DNA of 64,000 bases, taken from Merzomyia westermanni. Its lineage: Eukaryota > Arthropoda > Insecta > Diptera > Tephritidae. This document shows positions 11,673 through 22,429 of this stretch, piece by piece; the first letter of the stretch is position 1; every line of letters begins with the position of its first letter. A program made the position numbers and the translations under genes. The stretch covers positions 142,844,390 to 142,908,389 of the forward strand of contig OX465289.1 in NCBI GenBank assembly GCA_949987695.1. The letters are read 5' to 3'. The notes below the pieces were generated by a model. The model searched no databases and was not told where the DNA came from. It saw only the letters and a program-made list of their open reading frames with translations.

Positions 11673-12110
11673 TAAGGAAGTCTAAGTTCGGGTGGAACCG
11701 AACATTATATACCTAGTAGTGATCTATTATATCATCCAAATTTACGCAGGCCTATTTTAATACTTTCAGTTCGTATTTGCGTTCAAATAGACAGACGGAC
11801 AAACAGAAAGACGTATCGAGAGACGGACAAGGCTACATCGACTCAGCTCATCCTCCTGATCATTTCAGTATACTTTTTGATGGGACTATCTCTTTTTCTT
11901 CTCATACGTAGAAACATTTCATGTTCATGAAAGGTATAAAAATCAAAAAAGATATACAACTTCGCTTTTGCAGTGGGGTATTAACTACTTGCCCGGATAT
12001 TTTACTTTTCATCCTGAACGTTTTGATATACATTAATAAATATATATCTCGATTCGTTTATGCCGAATGAAGTAATTAACCTTGTGTGCGTAACAAAAAT
12101 AGATATAAAA
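11668..12110 (+). mobile_element. Mini-me/DINE-1-like nonautonomous rolling-circle repeat
   Basis: Begins aaacaagtaaggaagtctaag, followed by a hairpin GTTCGG-gtggaa-CCGAAC (11686-11703). It has a degenerate (GTCY)n tract read as cagacggacaaacagaaag at about 11787-11831 and ends near accttgtgtgcgtaac...tataaaaa. The GTCY microsatellite and these ends resemble mini-me/DINE-1 elements of flies, which are nonautonomous Helentrons. It abuts the helicase-bearing array. No coding potential. Confidence 0.65.
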
Positions 12111-12900
12111 AAGGGTGTCTTTCATAGGCTCCAAAGGACTCAACCGATCTTTATGAAATTTTCACAATATATACTTGGGTTCACTGGGTACAGCATAGAC
12201 AATATATAGTTTTGGAAAAGTAGGCGGAGCCACGCCCCAGGCTATATAAAGTTTCAATTCGTCATAACTCCGAACTTTTTTGGTCTAAATTAATGAAATT
12301 TGGATATATGTGTCACTTAGGCAATATCTACACAATTTTTCTTAAGTGGGCGGTGCCACGCCCACATGTTTTGTGTTTTGTTTTTCTCTTGAAATTTAAC
12401 GATATGTTTTGGAGTTCGCTGGGCACGACACAGTCTATATATAGCTTTTGGAAAAGTCCCCAGGTTATATAAAGCTGCAGTTCGGTATAGCTAGGAGTTT
12501 ATTTGGTTCAAGTTAATGACATTTTTTATATAGATGTGTTCTATGTATCAAACCGTCAAAACAACGTATACCGGGTTTGCTAGTATATTATAAAATGGAG
12601 AAAGCAAACAACGAATTTCAGCATTCTTTTCTAAAACTGAGAGACTAGTTTGCGTTCAAATAGACAGACGGACAGACAGACAGAGGACGGCATTGCTAAA
12701 TCGACTTCGCTCATCGTGCTGATCATTTTAGTGAACTTTTCTCTTCTTCTTCTCATACTTACATACATTTAATGTTTATGAAAGGTATGAAAATCAAAAA
12801 AGATATATAACTTCGCTATTGCAGTGGGCTATTAACTACGTGACCGAATATTTTCCTTGTGTGTTTCCCGATTTGGCTAATTTTTGGCAGGAGTATAATA

Positions 12901-14217
12901 CAAGGTGGCGCAAAAGTAATCCTCCTATCAGAAAATGCTATAAATTTTGCGATTGGCCCCTAAAGTCAGTTCTGTTTTGACATTTGTGTAGTAAACACAT
13001 GCGAAATACACGTTAATAAACAGTGTTACGCTACACTGCTCCAGAACGCGGAATATTGCTGACTATTTATTTCACCAATAATCGGTCGGTGACTTTGGCA
13101 CAACGTGAATTTTGTCGCAGATTTCCTGGCCGTCCAACGCCTACTGGTGAAACACAGCGACGTTTAGCCGCTCGCCTCGAAGAGACTGGCACAACACGAG
13201 ATTCTGCCAGGCGTGGCAGACCCCGGAGTAGCCGTTCTGCAGAGAATATTGCTGCTGTAGCCGAGGATATCATGGAAGCGCCGTCGACATCGACCAGACG
13301 ACGTGCCACGCAAATGGGTATCAGTCTACGGTCTTTACAGCGAATTTTGGTACAAGATTTGAAGATGTTTCCGTACAAAGTCCAGACGGTGCATCAGCTG
13401 TTAGCTGCTGACCGCCAATCGCGTCTAACATACGCTCAAGCCATCCTTAATCACCACCAAGAGGAAGATGATTTTTCATCAAAAATAATCATGAGTGATG
13501 AGGCCCATTTCCATCTTAGTGGGTACGTAAATAAGCAAAATTTTCGCTTCTGGGGCACTGAAAATCCGCGTGTAACCCACGAAGAGCCATTACACCCGCT
13601 CAAAGTCACTGTATGGTGTGCTGTTTTCGCTGGAGGAGTCATCGGACCTTTTTTCTTCGAAGACGTCGCGGGCCAAACGGTTACTGTGAATGGTGAGCGC
13701 TACAGAGCAATGATCAACGAGTTTTTTTGCCGCAACTTGATGAATTGGGATTGGAAAACATGTGGTTCCAACAAGACGGTGCAACAGCACACACTGCACG
13801 TGCCACAACCGATATGCTGAAGGATGCATTTCCCGGGCGCCTAATCTCCCCTTTTGCCGATTTGCACTGGCCAGCAAGATCGCCTGATTTGACCGCTCCA
13901 GACTTCTTTTTGTGGGGCTTTTTGAAGTCGCGGGTTTATGTCAACAACCCTCAGACTTTTGCAGCTCTTAAAGACAATATCCGTCAAGAATGTGAGGACC
14001 TATCGGAAGTTTTGGCCAAAGTGATGGAAAATGCCATAAAAAGGGCTCAAATGACAATCAACTGTGGCGGCGACCATTTACATGACATCATATTCTCGAC
14101 TTGATGTAAAAAAAACTAAAAGACCAAATAAAAATAATCCATAAGAAGAATCAAAGTTTTTCATTTTTTTTTAATTACAGCCAAAAAACATCGGAAGCTT
14201 ACTTTTGCGGCACCTTG
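12901..14217 (+). mobile_element. Rosa-type mariner element (1317 bp)
   Basis: Inverted ends CAAGGTGGCGCAAAAGTAA (left) and the inverse of ttacttttgcggcaccttg (right), flanked by TA at 12899-12900 and 14218-14219. Copy B of the host repeat supplies the empty site. It encodes a transposase whose last two acidic residues are spaced as in rosa/DD41D elements of the IS630-Tc1-mariner superfamily. The copy is disabled by its start codon and a one-base loss. Confidence 0.93.
13023..14104 (+). pseudogene. Rosa-like DD41D mariner transposase, frameshifted
   Basis: About 360 residues with a helix-turn-helix N-terminal half (RRFPGRPTPTGETQRRL, then RATQMGISLRSLQRIL). The catalytic core has MSDEAHF (about 13492), QQDGATAHTA (about 13765) and ARSPDLTAPDFFLWG (about 13876). 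From the QQD aspartate there are 36 residues to the SPD aspartate and 41 to the APD aspartate, the latter being the rosa spacing. The initiation codon is gtg where sister MITE copies have atg. A T7 run at about 13723 is one base shorter than in the MITEs and shifts the frame, splitting the protein into 13023-13820 and 13727-14104. It ends with DHLHDIIFST. Confidence 0.9.
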
Positions 14218-15374
14218 TACATACCACTGAGAAGCAGCTGCCCAATTTTCATTGAAATATCAAGATTGAATTATAAGCGATTTCCTTTGAAAATAGCAGA
14301 CATTTTATGCTGAAAAGTGGGCGACGCCACGCCTGCTTCTTCAAAATTGACAACATTTTTTTGCGGCCGAGTTGTTCTTGAAAAGCTTATTACGTGTGCA
14401 AAATCTGATTGATATAACTCGCTTGGTTGTAGAAATATCGCTTTTTAAATTTTACAAAAAAATTTTTCAGAACTATGTTCAAAAACTGGGCGTGAACATT
14501 AACCGATTTCGCCCATTTTCACAGCAACAGTTACCTTTATATATAGAACATTATCACCAAATTTCGTTTCGACAAGTCAATTTTTGGCGGAGTTATGGCA
14601 TAAACAGCTTTGTGGAATAGTTCACTATAAAAGGGGCGGGGCCACGCCCATTTTCGAAAATTTTAAGTTTTTGGATTTCTTTGTGTACGGAAACTTTAAA
14701 AGTGAAATATAAATGATGTAAAGCTATTTTACGAAAAGTGATTGGCTATTTAATATATCTACGATCCTCTTTAAAAGCTTTCATATAAAAGTGGGCGTAG
14801 ACTTTAACCGATACCGCCCATCTTTTCCTGCAACATTCCTTGCATACCTGAAAACCTGCGTGCTGAATTTCGTTTCGATATCTTGAACGGTTTTTGATTT
14901 ACGATTAATATTATTTCTAAATTTGACTTAATCAAAAGTGGGCGGTACCACGCCCATTTTCAAACATTTCTTGAAAATTTTATTTTATGCCCCAATCTCA
15001 ATGTATTCATTAAATTTTATCCTTATAGGTGTATTATGTACTGAGTAATAACTTTTTTTGTGTTTTCGAAAATATTCTATATATAAAAAGTGGGCGTGGC
15101 TATCATCCGATTTTGCCCATTTTAAATAGCGCTCGGAGATGAGTGCCAAAGAATTCGCATACCAAATTTCATTAAGATATCTCAAAATTTACTCAAGTTA
15201 TCGTGTTCACATACGGACGGACGGACGGACATGGCTTAATCAATTTCTCTTTTCGTCCTGAACATTTTGATTTATTTATGTCAATATCTATCTCAATCCG
15301 TTTATGCCGTTATGCACTGCCGTTAGGCGACTAAAGTTAATATACCTTGTGTGCGTAGCACTACTAGGTATAAA

Positions 15375-17216
15375 AAGGGTGTCTTTTGTAGGCGCAAAAG
15401 AACTTAACCGATCTTTATGAAATTTTCACAATATATACTTGGGTTCACTGGGTACAGCATAGACAATATATAGTTTTGGAAAAGTAGGCGGAACCACGCC
15501 CCCAGGCTATATAAAGTTTCAATTCGTCATAACTCCGAACTTTTTTCGTCTAAATTAATGAAATTTGGATATATGTGTCACTTAGTCAATATCTACATAA
15601 TTTTTCAAAAGTGGGCGGTGCCACGCCTACATATTTTTTGGGTTGTTTTGCTTTTGAACTTTCACGATACGTTCAGGAGTTCGCTAGGCACGACAACGTC
15701 TGAATATAGCTTTTGAAAAAGCCCCCAGGTTATATAAAGCTGCAGTACGGTATAGTTAGGAGTTTATTTGGTTCAAGTTAATGACATTTTATAAATAGAT
15801 GTGTTCTATGTATCAAAACGTCAAAACAACGTATACCGGGTTTGCTAGTATATTATAAAATGGCGAAAGCAAACAACGAATTTCAGCATTCTTTTGTAAA
15901 ACTGAGAGACTAGTTTGCATGACTAAATCGACTCCGCTCATCGTGCTGATCATTTAAGTGAACTTTTCTCTTCTTGTTCTCATACTTACATACATTTAAT
16001 GTTTATGAAAGGTATGCAAATCAGAAAAGATATATAACTTTGTTATTGCAGTGGGCTATTAACTACGTGCCCGAATATTTTGCTTGTGTGTTTCCCGATT
16101 TGGTAAATTTTTGGCAGGAGTATAACACATACTACTGAGAAGTATCTGACCAATTTGCATTGCAATATCAAGATTGAATTATAAGCGATTGCCTTTGAAA
16201 ATAGCAGAAATTTTATGCTGAAAAGTGAGCGACGCCACGCCTGCTTCGTCAAAATTGACAACATTTTTTTGCGGCCGAGTTTTTCTTGAAAAGCTTATTA
16301 CGTGTGCAAAATCTGATTGATATAACTCGCTTGGTTGTAGAAATATCGCTTTTTAAATTTTACAAAAAAATTTTTCAGAACTATGTTCAAAAACTGGGCG
16401 TGAACATTAACCGATTTCGACCATTTTCACAGCAACAGTTACCTTTATACCTTTCGTTTCGACAACTCAATTTTTGGCGGAGTTATGGCATAAAAAGTTT
16501 TGTGGAATAGTCCCGCCCATTTTCGAAAATTTTAAGTTTTTGGATTTCTTTGTTTACGGAAACTTTAAAAGTGAAATACAAATGATGTAAAGCTATTGTA
16601 CGCAAAGTTATTGCCTATTTAATATATCTACGAGCCTTTTTAAAATCTTTCATATAAAAGTGGGCGTAGACCTTAACCGATACCGCCCATTTTTTCCTGG
16701 AACATTCCTTGCATACCTGGAAACGTGGGTGCTGAATTTCGTTTCGATATCTTGAACGGTTTTTATTTATGATTAATATTATTTCTAAATTTGACTTAAT
16801 CAAAAGTGGGCGGTGCCACGCCTTTTCAAAAATTTCTTGAAACATTTATTTTATGCCTCAATCTCAATGTATTATGTACAGAGTAATCACTTTGTTTGTG
16901 TTCTCGAAAATACTCTATATATAAAAAGTGGGCGTGGCTATCTTCCGATTTCGCCCATTTTAAATAGCGCTCGGAGATGAGTGCCAAGGAACCCGCATAC
17001 CAAATTTCATTAAGATATCTAAAAATTTACTCAAGTTATCGTGTTCACAGACGGACGGACGGACGGACGGACATGGCTTAATCAATTTCTCTTTTGGTCC
17101 TGAACATATTGATATATATAAGTCAATATCTATCTCGATCCGTTTATGCCGTTACGTACTGCCGTTAGGCGACTAAAGTTAATATACCTTGTGTGCGTAG
17201 CACTACTAGGTATAAA
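15375..17216 (-). mobile_element. Mini-me-like repeat, tandem copy B (empty site)
   Basis: Collinear with copy A from aagggtgtctttt to ctactaggtataaaaa, with (GTCY)n at about 17048-17072. At about 16124-16136 it has the uninterrupted sequence gcaggagtataacacatac where copy A has the mariner. Short deletions distinguish it from A. The adjacency suggests a tandem duplication of one element. Confidence 0.75.
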
Positions 17217-17230
17217 AATTAATTCACAGT

Positions 17231-17570
17231 CGTGGTGTGGCGGTAGTGTTGCGGGCCTACCACACCGAATGTCACAACAACAGGCCCTGGGACAGGTAAC
17301 ATCAGATGTGGTTTGAAATAAGTTTTTTCAAAAACGGGGTCGCCCCTCGGCAGTGGTTTGGCAAACTTTCCGAGTGTATTTTTGCCATGGAAGGCTTCTC
17401 AGCAAAAATTCTTCTGCTTTGCAGATGCCGTTCGGAATCGGCAAAACACTGTAGGTCCCGCCAATTCGTAGGAAAAATTAGAAAAGCACACCACAAATTG
17501 GTAGAGAAGCTCGGCCTTAATCTCTTTGGAGGTATATATAGCGCCAATCGTTTGGTTTTTATTGTTTTAA
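17231..17570 (+). mobile_element. tRNA-derived SINE, copy 1
   Basis: Head cgtggtgtggcggtagtg resembles a tRNA A box. The B box region is disrupted here (atgtcacaacaacaggccctgg). The body contains gtcgcccctcggcagtgg, a trait of this family, and ends near gcgccaatcgtttgg. Four copies occur in the window. It follows directly after the end of mini-me copy B. Small open frames across it are incidental. Confidence 0.75.
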
Positions 17571-17989
17571 CCGGTGAGGCAATTAAGCACAAGATAAGAG
17601 GCAAGATAAGCACAACTAGTGGACGCTGGATAGCTACCGAGGGCTGTTGAGGTTACTTTGCATTGCGAGGCGAACTAAATTTCTTTAACACTCGAAAAAA
17701 AAATTTAGGTTATTGGACAGCTTTCGTATCGCATTTCTCTTCTTATCGCGATACAGGGTAACTATCCAGGTATACATTCAGAAAAAAATTTAGAATTTTA
17801 CACTCAAATCTAGCCCAAATCAACAATTTCGTTCACGAAAGTATGATAATACCGAATATTCTTATGCGGAGTACAAGGTAATTATTGCAAGAGTGCTAAT
17901 ACTGATGATAATGTTGCGCAATTATTTTCCGAATTCTGTAAATAGACCTGCTCATCTAACTGTTCTCAAGATATCATTTAGTTGGTTCC
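17571..17989. other. Spacer, no gene seen
   Basis: AT-rich DNA without recognisable coding. It contains tacagggtaac (17752) and tacaaggtaattattgcaag (17874). The latter shares about 16 bp with the left end of the foldback MITE at 57769, so a MITE remnant may be present. Confidence 0.5.
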
Positions 17990-19180
17990 AATAGCATTAT
18001 CAATCCTGTGATGGAAAATAACACTGTTCTTCAGAGTCTTGAATCAATGAAGCCAATATTCTCCCCGGGTCCTGCTGGCGTTCTTCGTTTCTTAGATACT
18101 GAGCTGTGCATTTGTCGGAGAGAATTTTAAAACAATTTAATTTATCTCTGGAATCTGCATCATTCCCATCTCTTTAGAAACAATGTTTTATTATTCCCTT
18201 TCATAAAAAGGTAGTGGGGCAAATATTGAGAACTACAGAGGCATTGCTCAGCTTTCAGCTATTCCCAAGACTTTTGAACGGATCATTACTAAACAATTTC
18301 AATATCAGTATACTTCTTTACTAACCCCTTATCATCATGGTTTTATACATCGAAGGTTAACTCGCTTTAGTTTACACCCATAGTAATCGACGGATTTTTG
18401 AGAAAAAACTATCAACATGGCTTACAAGCTACCTTATAAACAGGACTCAAAGAGTTTTTTTCAATCACACAATATCTAAAAGGATTGACGTAACCTCAGG
18501 GATGCCTCAGGGGAGACACTGTGGCCCATTACTGATAACCCTGTTCATGAACGAATTACCGCAGATTATCTCATATTCCAAAACCTTAATGTATGCGGAT
18601 AATGTAAAACTTTGCTACCTAATGACAAGAATCCCAGACATCTCCTTCCGGCTGATTTGACTCATTCCATTTCTGGTGCACAGCAAACTTACTCACTTTG
18701 AATTGATGTAAATGTAAGCGTACATCTGCTGTAAATGACTTAGGTGTCCTTTTTGATTCTTATTTGTATATTAATATGCATATTTCATCGATTACTAACA
18801 CAGCGATGGGTATGCCATGATTTGTTAAGAAGGGAGCTAAAGAGTTTGATGATCCGTATCTCACAAAGACCCTCTACCCATCGTTAGTCCATCCTATACT
18901 TGAGTATTACTCGTGTGTTTGGTGCCCCATATATCAAAATGATATAATACGAATTGAGTCGATACAAAATCAATTCCCAATTTTTGCTTTACGAGGACTA
19001 AATTGGAACCCAAATATTCATCTATCCCCTTTTAGGAATCGGCTTCTTCTTATAAGTTTACCTACTCTGGAAAATCGGAGAATTTTTTTAGGGGTAATGT
19101 TCCTCCATAAACTTATTATATGTAAGATTGATTCTTTTGTACTACTAGGCAAACTGAATTTTGTTGTTCCTGCTAGAACG
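17990..19180 (+). pseudogene. Jockey-like LINE reverse transcriptase relic
   Basis: Translation in shifting frames shows RT segments. These are a KPIFSPGPAGV start-of-RT block (about 18050), NYRGIAQLSAIPKTFERII (about 18230), TSGMPQGRHCGPLLITLFMN (about 18505), and MYADNVKLCYL (about 18590), where the catalytic YADD is YADN. The C-terminal block (LNWNPN...NRLLLISLPTL, about 19000) matches the same block of the minus-strand LINE at 54144-55540, so both are one family. 5' truncated, many frame breaks. Confidence 0.8.
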
Positions 19181-19302
19181 TTCAGATATTACGTGCCATT
19201 TCATTTACCCCTTTGTCGTCCAAATTTCGCCAAAAATAGTCCCTTGCCCATTTGGTATTCACACTAACACGACTTGTATTGCTGTAAAAGCTTTGAACGT
19301 AC

Positions 19303-19764
19303 TGTGGCGAATATTCCCAAGTATGTACCATCCCTACCTCAATACCACTCCCACCACTAGTTTAACACAACAGAGATAACGCTGGCTACGCTTATGCATG
19401 GAAGTAAGATAAAGAGAGATTGCGAAAGTATTGGCGAATAAGAGCCAAAGAGGAGATGCCATTACATAACACCGACCCTTCGAGAACACGAAAAGGGGGC
19501 AAACAAAGAAACTTCTGGGTGCATAGGGTAGCACCCTGTCGGACTATAAAAGGCAGTAACCAAGCAAGGCAGGTTGATCAGCTTATTTTCAAGTGTTGAA
19601 CAGTGAACTACTGTGAAGTTACCAACCTCTTAAATTTGTATTACGTTTATTACTAGTAATTAAAACTAGATAAATATTTGTTGCAGTATTTATGCGTGTG
19701 TTTATTTGACTTTATAGTGGTCGAATTCAAGATTATTAATCAAGGAATCATCGAATTCGTCGCA
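19303..19764 (+). repeat. Gypsy-family LTR a
   Basis: About 462 bp, from tgtggcgaatattcccaag to cgaattcgtcgca, TG...CA. It contains the TATA-like gactataaaaggcagt and a polyadenylation-like aattaaaa. It is followed at 19767 by TGGTGTCAGAAG, a primer-binding site matching the 3' end of tRNA-Leu. Six LTRs of this family lie in the window. Confidence 0.85.
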
Positions 19765-19823
19765 ATTGGTGTCAGAAGTTATATTATTAAATAAACACCG
19801 GGGCATTTCAAGGATAACAAGTT

Positions 19824-20817
19824 GAATGGAACAACGTGGATTAAATACAACACGCCATAAATCAGAGTTCCAGTCAAGATTACGGGAGGCTTTCGAAGCA
19901 GAAGGGTCATGTTTTTCATCGTGTGGAAAAGGCATCGACAAAAATGGAAGAAAAAAAGGAGTCTTCGAATCCGGTAGTAGGTGTGGACACGAACATGATA
20001 TTGGCTGTATTGACTCAGATATCGACCAAAATGGAAGAACAGAAGACACATGACATCTCAGCTGGAGGAACAGAAGACGCACATTACATCTCGGCTGGAA
20101 GAGCAGGAGACACGAATGGCAACAAAAATTTAAGCCCAAGAGACTCGTATTTTGGGAATTTCTGCCCAGGATTCATCAAATCTCCGCTCAACTAGAAGAA
20201 CATAGGGCTTATATGTCATCGCAGCTGGAAGCACAAGATGCAAATACAACACAAGTGCAAGAGGCATTCAGAGAACGGCAGGACAAAATTGAGGCCTAAG
20301 TGGATGCTTTGAAGGGCCGTATCAAGGAGCTGCAACTGAACCGTCTATCTGCCTCATCGAATACTCCTAAGGTAAAATCCCCTTCCTTTGCAGGTATTTT
20401 AGCTACAGCTTGAGAAGACGGAAGCTGTGAATAATTGCTGCACTATTCGTGGCATTGAAGGGACCTGCAGCCGAAATCTTAGAGACAATTCCTGATTGCG
20501 AGCGAAACAATTACTAAGCATTGATTTGTGCAGTTGAGAGTCGCTATGGTAGCGAGCATCGAAAACAGATATACCAAATAGAGCTATGGAATAGCTTCCA
20601 GAAACCTTATGAGAGATTGGCCCATCTAGCAAATGCAGACGCACCTGTAGAGTATACGGAGAGGGTAAAAATTCAATATTGCATAAATGGAGTACGTGAT
20701 GTGGAGACGAAGATAGCCACATATGCAAATCCAAAGACATCATTCGCTGAGACGGTATCACATGCTCTGAAGCAAGAAACCTCTTTACTTTTGAGTAAAC
20801 CTGCATACAAAGTGTAA
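19824..20817 (+). pseudogene. Gypsy gag relic after LTR a
   Basis: Matches the gag at 22430-23737 piecewise: LNTTRHKSEFQSRLREAFEAEG near the start, a degraded glutamine-rich coiled-coil repeat section, then ESRYGSEHRKQIYQIELWN and ANADAPVEYTERVKIQYCING near 20540-20690. Frameshifts and internal deletions break it. No pol follows; the next recognisable feature is a SINE. Confidence 0.8.
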
Positions 20818-20959
20818 ACCCAGCCCGCTTCGCTGCGCCTCAGAACTAATAATAGGCTGAATATAATTTTAATCATTATATCCCATACCAGATAAAATAT
20901 GGAACTTTATTACATCGCATATTGTACTGAACACATTTTGGGTCACTCTAGTCCACTTA
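20818..20959. other. Short spacer before SINE 2
   Basis: No coding signal. The last bases (ccactta at 20953-20959) form one side of a candidate SINE target-site duplication. Confidence 0.4.
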
Positions 20960-21300
20960 AAAAAAATAATTAATAATTGGAGCTATGTATACCTCCTGGG
21001 GAGATTAAGGCCGAGCTTCTCTACCAATTTGTAGTGTGCTGCTTCTAATTTTTCCTACAAATTGGTGGAACCTACAGTTTTTTGCCGATTCGGAACGGTA
21101 TCTGCAAAGCAGATGAATTTTTTCTGAGAAGCCTCCCATGGCAGAAATTCACTCGGAGAGTTTGCCAAACCACTGCCTAGGGGCGACCCCGTCTTGAAAA
21201 GACTTTTCAAACCACTTTTGATGTTACCTGTACCAGGGCTCGAACCTTGGACCTTCGGTGTGGTAGGCCAGCAATACTATCGCCACACCACGGCGGCCGC
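20960..21300 (-). mobile_element. tRNA-derived SINE, copy 2 (minus strand)
   Basis: Reading the minus strand: head ggcggccgccgtggtgtgg, B-box-like ggttcgagccctgg, family body, and an A/T-rich tail at about 20960-20980. The 7-bp ccactta at 20953-20959 and 21301-21307 is a candidate target-site duplication. The ccaaggttcgagccctgg match to the RNA polymerase III B box supports a tRNA origin. Confidence 0.8.
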
Positions 21301-21902
21301 CCACTTATTGGTCAGTAACTCCGAAACCGGTCGGGTTGTCGATACCATGGATATCATAAACTTTAGGTCAAACGTCTAGATTAGCAACTTTGAAAGTTTC
21401 ACTCAATTCCTTTTAGCAGTTTTGAGTGATGCGCGTTCAAACATACAGACAGACAGACAAAAATCCAAAAAAATTATCCCTCCTATCGATTTTTCTAAAA
21501 TATCTGCAATGTACTGACATCGACCTGTTACAATTTTATTCGATGCAGAGATATCTGATGTTAAGCTTATTAAACAGGAATAGCTTCAACAATCAATATG
21601 AGAGTGCCGGCCAAATGGGTATAACAATTTAACGATACACCTGCATATTGACTTTCGGTGTTGATAACAGTGTTGCTAAAGCTGTTGTACAATATTGTGT
21701 TGTAATTGCATGTTGTGATGTTAGAAATTGATTATCAATCACATTGAGCCACCCAACGCTGTTATTTTCATTCATTAGCTGGTGATCTTTTTTTGTGCTA
21801 GCGCCTGTTAAACGAAAAAATGACTTTGAAAATTAAAGCATGTTTGCAACACTCATAAACAACAAACCAATTGACATGTACAAATAAATACAAACATACA
21901 TA
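21301..21902. other. Intergenic stretch, no gene seen
   Basis: Contains a short (GTCY)n-like tract (acatacagacagacagac, about 21443), probably from a mini-me remnant, and otherwise AT-rich sequence. I see no coding or RNA gene. Confidence 0.45.
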
Positions 21903-22370
21903 TTTTGGCGATTATTCTCAAGCATGTACCATCCCTAAGTCAATAACACTCCCACCACTAGTTAACACAACCGAGATAACGATGGCTACGCTTATGCATG
22001 CAAGCGTATACCTAGGAAGAGGAAGAGAGATGGCGCGAGTGTTTGCGAATACAATGCATAGAGGAGATGCCAATAAATAACACGGATCCTTCGGGAACAC
22101 GAAGAGCGAATAACCAAGAAAGTTCTCGGTGCGTGGGCGGGTACCCTGTTGGACTATATAAGGCAGTGACCAAGCAAGGCAGGTTGATCAGTTTATTTTC
22201 AAGCGTTCAAAAGTGAACTACTGCGAAGTTACCAACCTCTTAAATTTGTATTGCGTTTATTACTAGTAAATAAAACTAGCTATTAGTTACATTATCTGTG
22301 CGTGTGTTTATTCGACTTTATAGTGATCGAACCCAGGATTGATAATCAAGGAATCATCGAATTCGTCACA
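21903..22370 (+). repeat. Gypsy-family LTR b
   Basis: About 468 bp, homologous to LTR a, from ttggcgattattctcaag to cgaattcgtcaca. It contains ggactatataaggcagtg as a core-promoter-like block. It is followed by a primer-binding site and by the best-preserved gag of the window, so it is the 5' LTR of that copy. Confidence 0.88.
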
Positions 22371-22372
22371 AT

Positions 22373-22387
22373 TGGTGTCAGAAGCGG
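22373..22387 (+). promoter_or_regulatory. Primer-binding site, tRNA-Leu type
   Basis: TGGTGTCAGAAGCGG starts 2 bases after the LTR. It is complementary to tRNA-Leu 3' ends of the ...CCACTTCTGACA-CCA type with one mismatch; the copy after LTR e (33717) reads TGGTGTCAGAAGTGG and matches better. Confidence 0.65.
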
Positions 22388-22429
22388 TATTGTTGAATAA
22401 ATACCAGTGATTTCAAGGATAACAAGGAC

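Larger units (their letters stand above)
12111..15374 (-). mobile_element. Mini-me-like repeat, tandem copy A (contains rosa element)
   Basis: Starts aagggtgtcttt and contains many gtgggcg...gccacgcccac motifs, (GTCY)n tracts at about 12655-12690 and 15213-15235, and ends accttgtgtgcgtagcactac-taggtataaaaa. The 12111-12590 part is the reverse complement of array sequence around 520-1060 (for example the ctagcaaacccgg / ccgggtttgctag words). Without the 1317-bp mariner it is about 1.95 kb, close to copy B. Noncoding. Confidence 0.7.

Noticed and set aside
13067..13877. Antisense open frames over the rosa transposase
   Set aside because: They are shadows of the sense coding frame, which carries all catalytic motifs.
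17302..17650. Possible small gene (open on both strands)
   Set aside because: The sequence is a SINE body repeated in three other places; openness is shared by chance.
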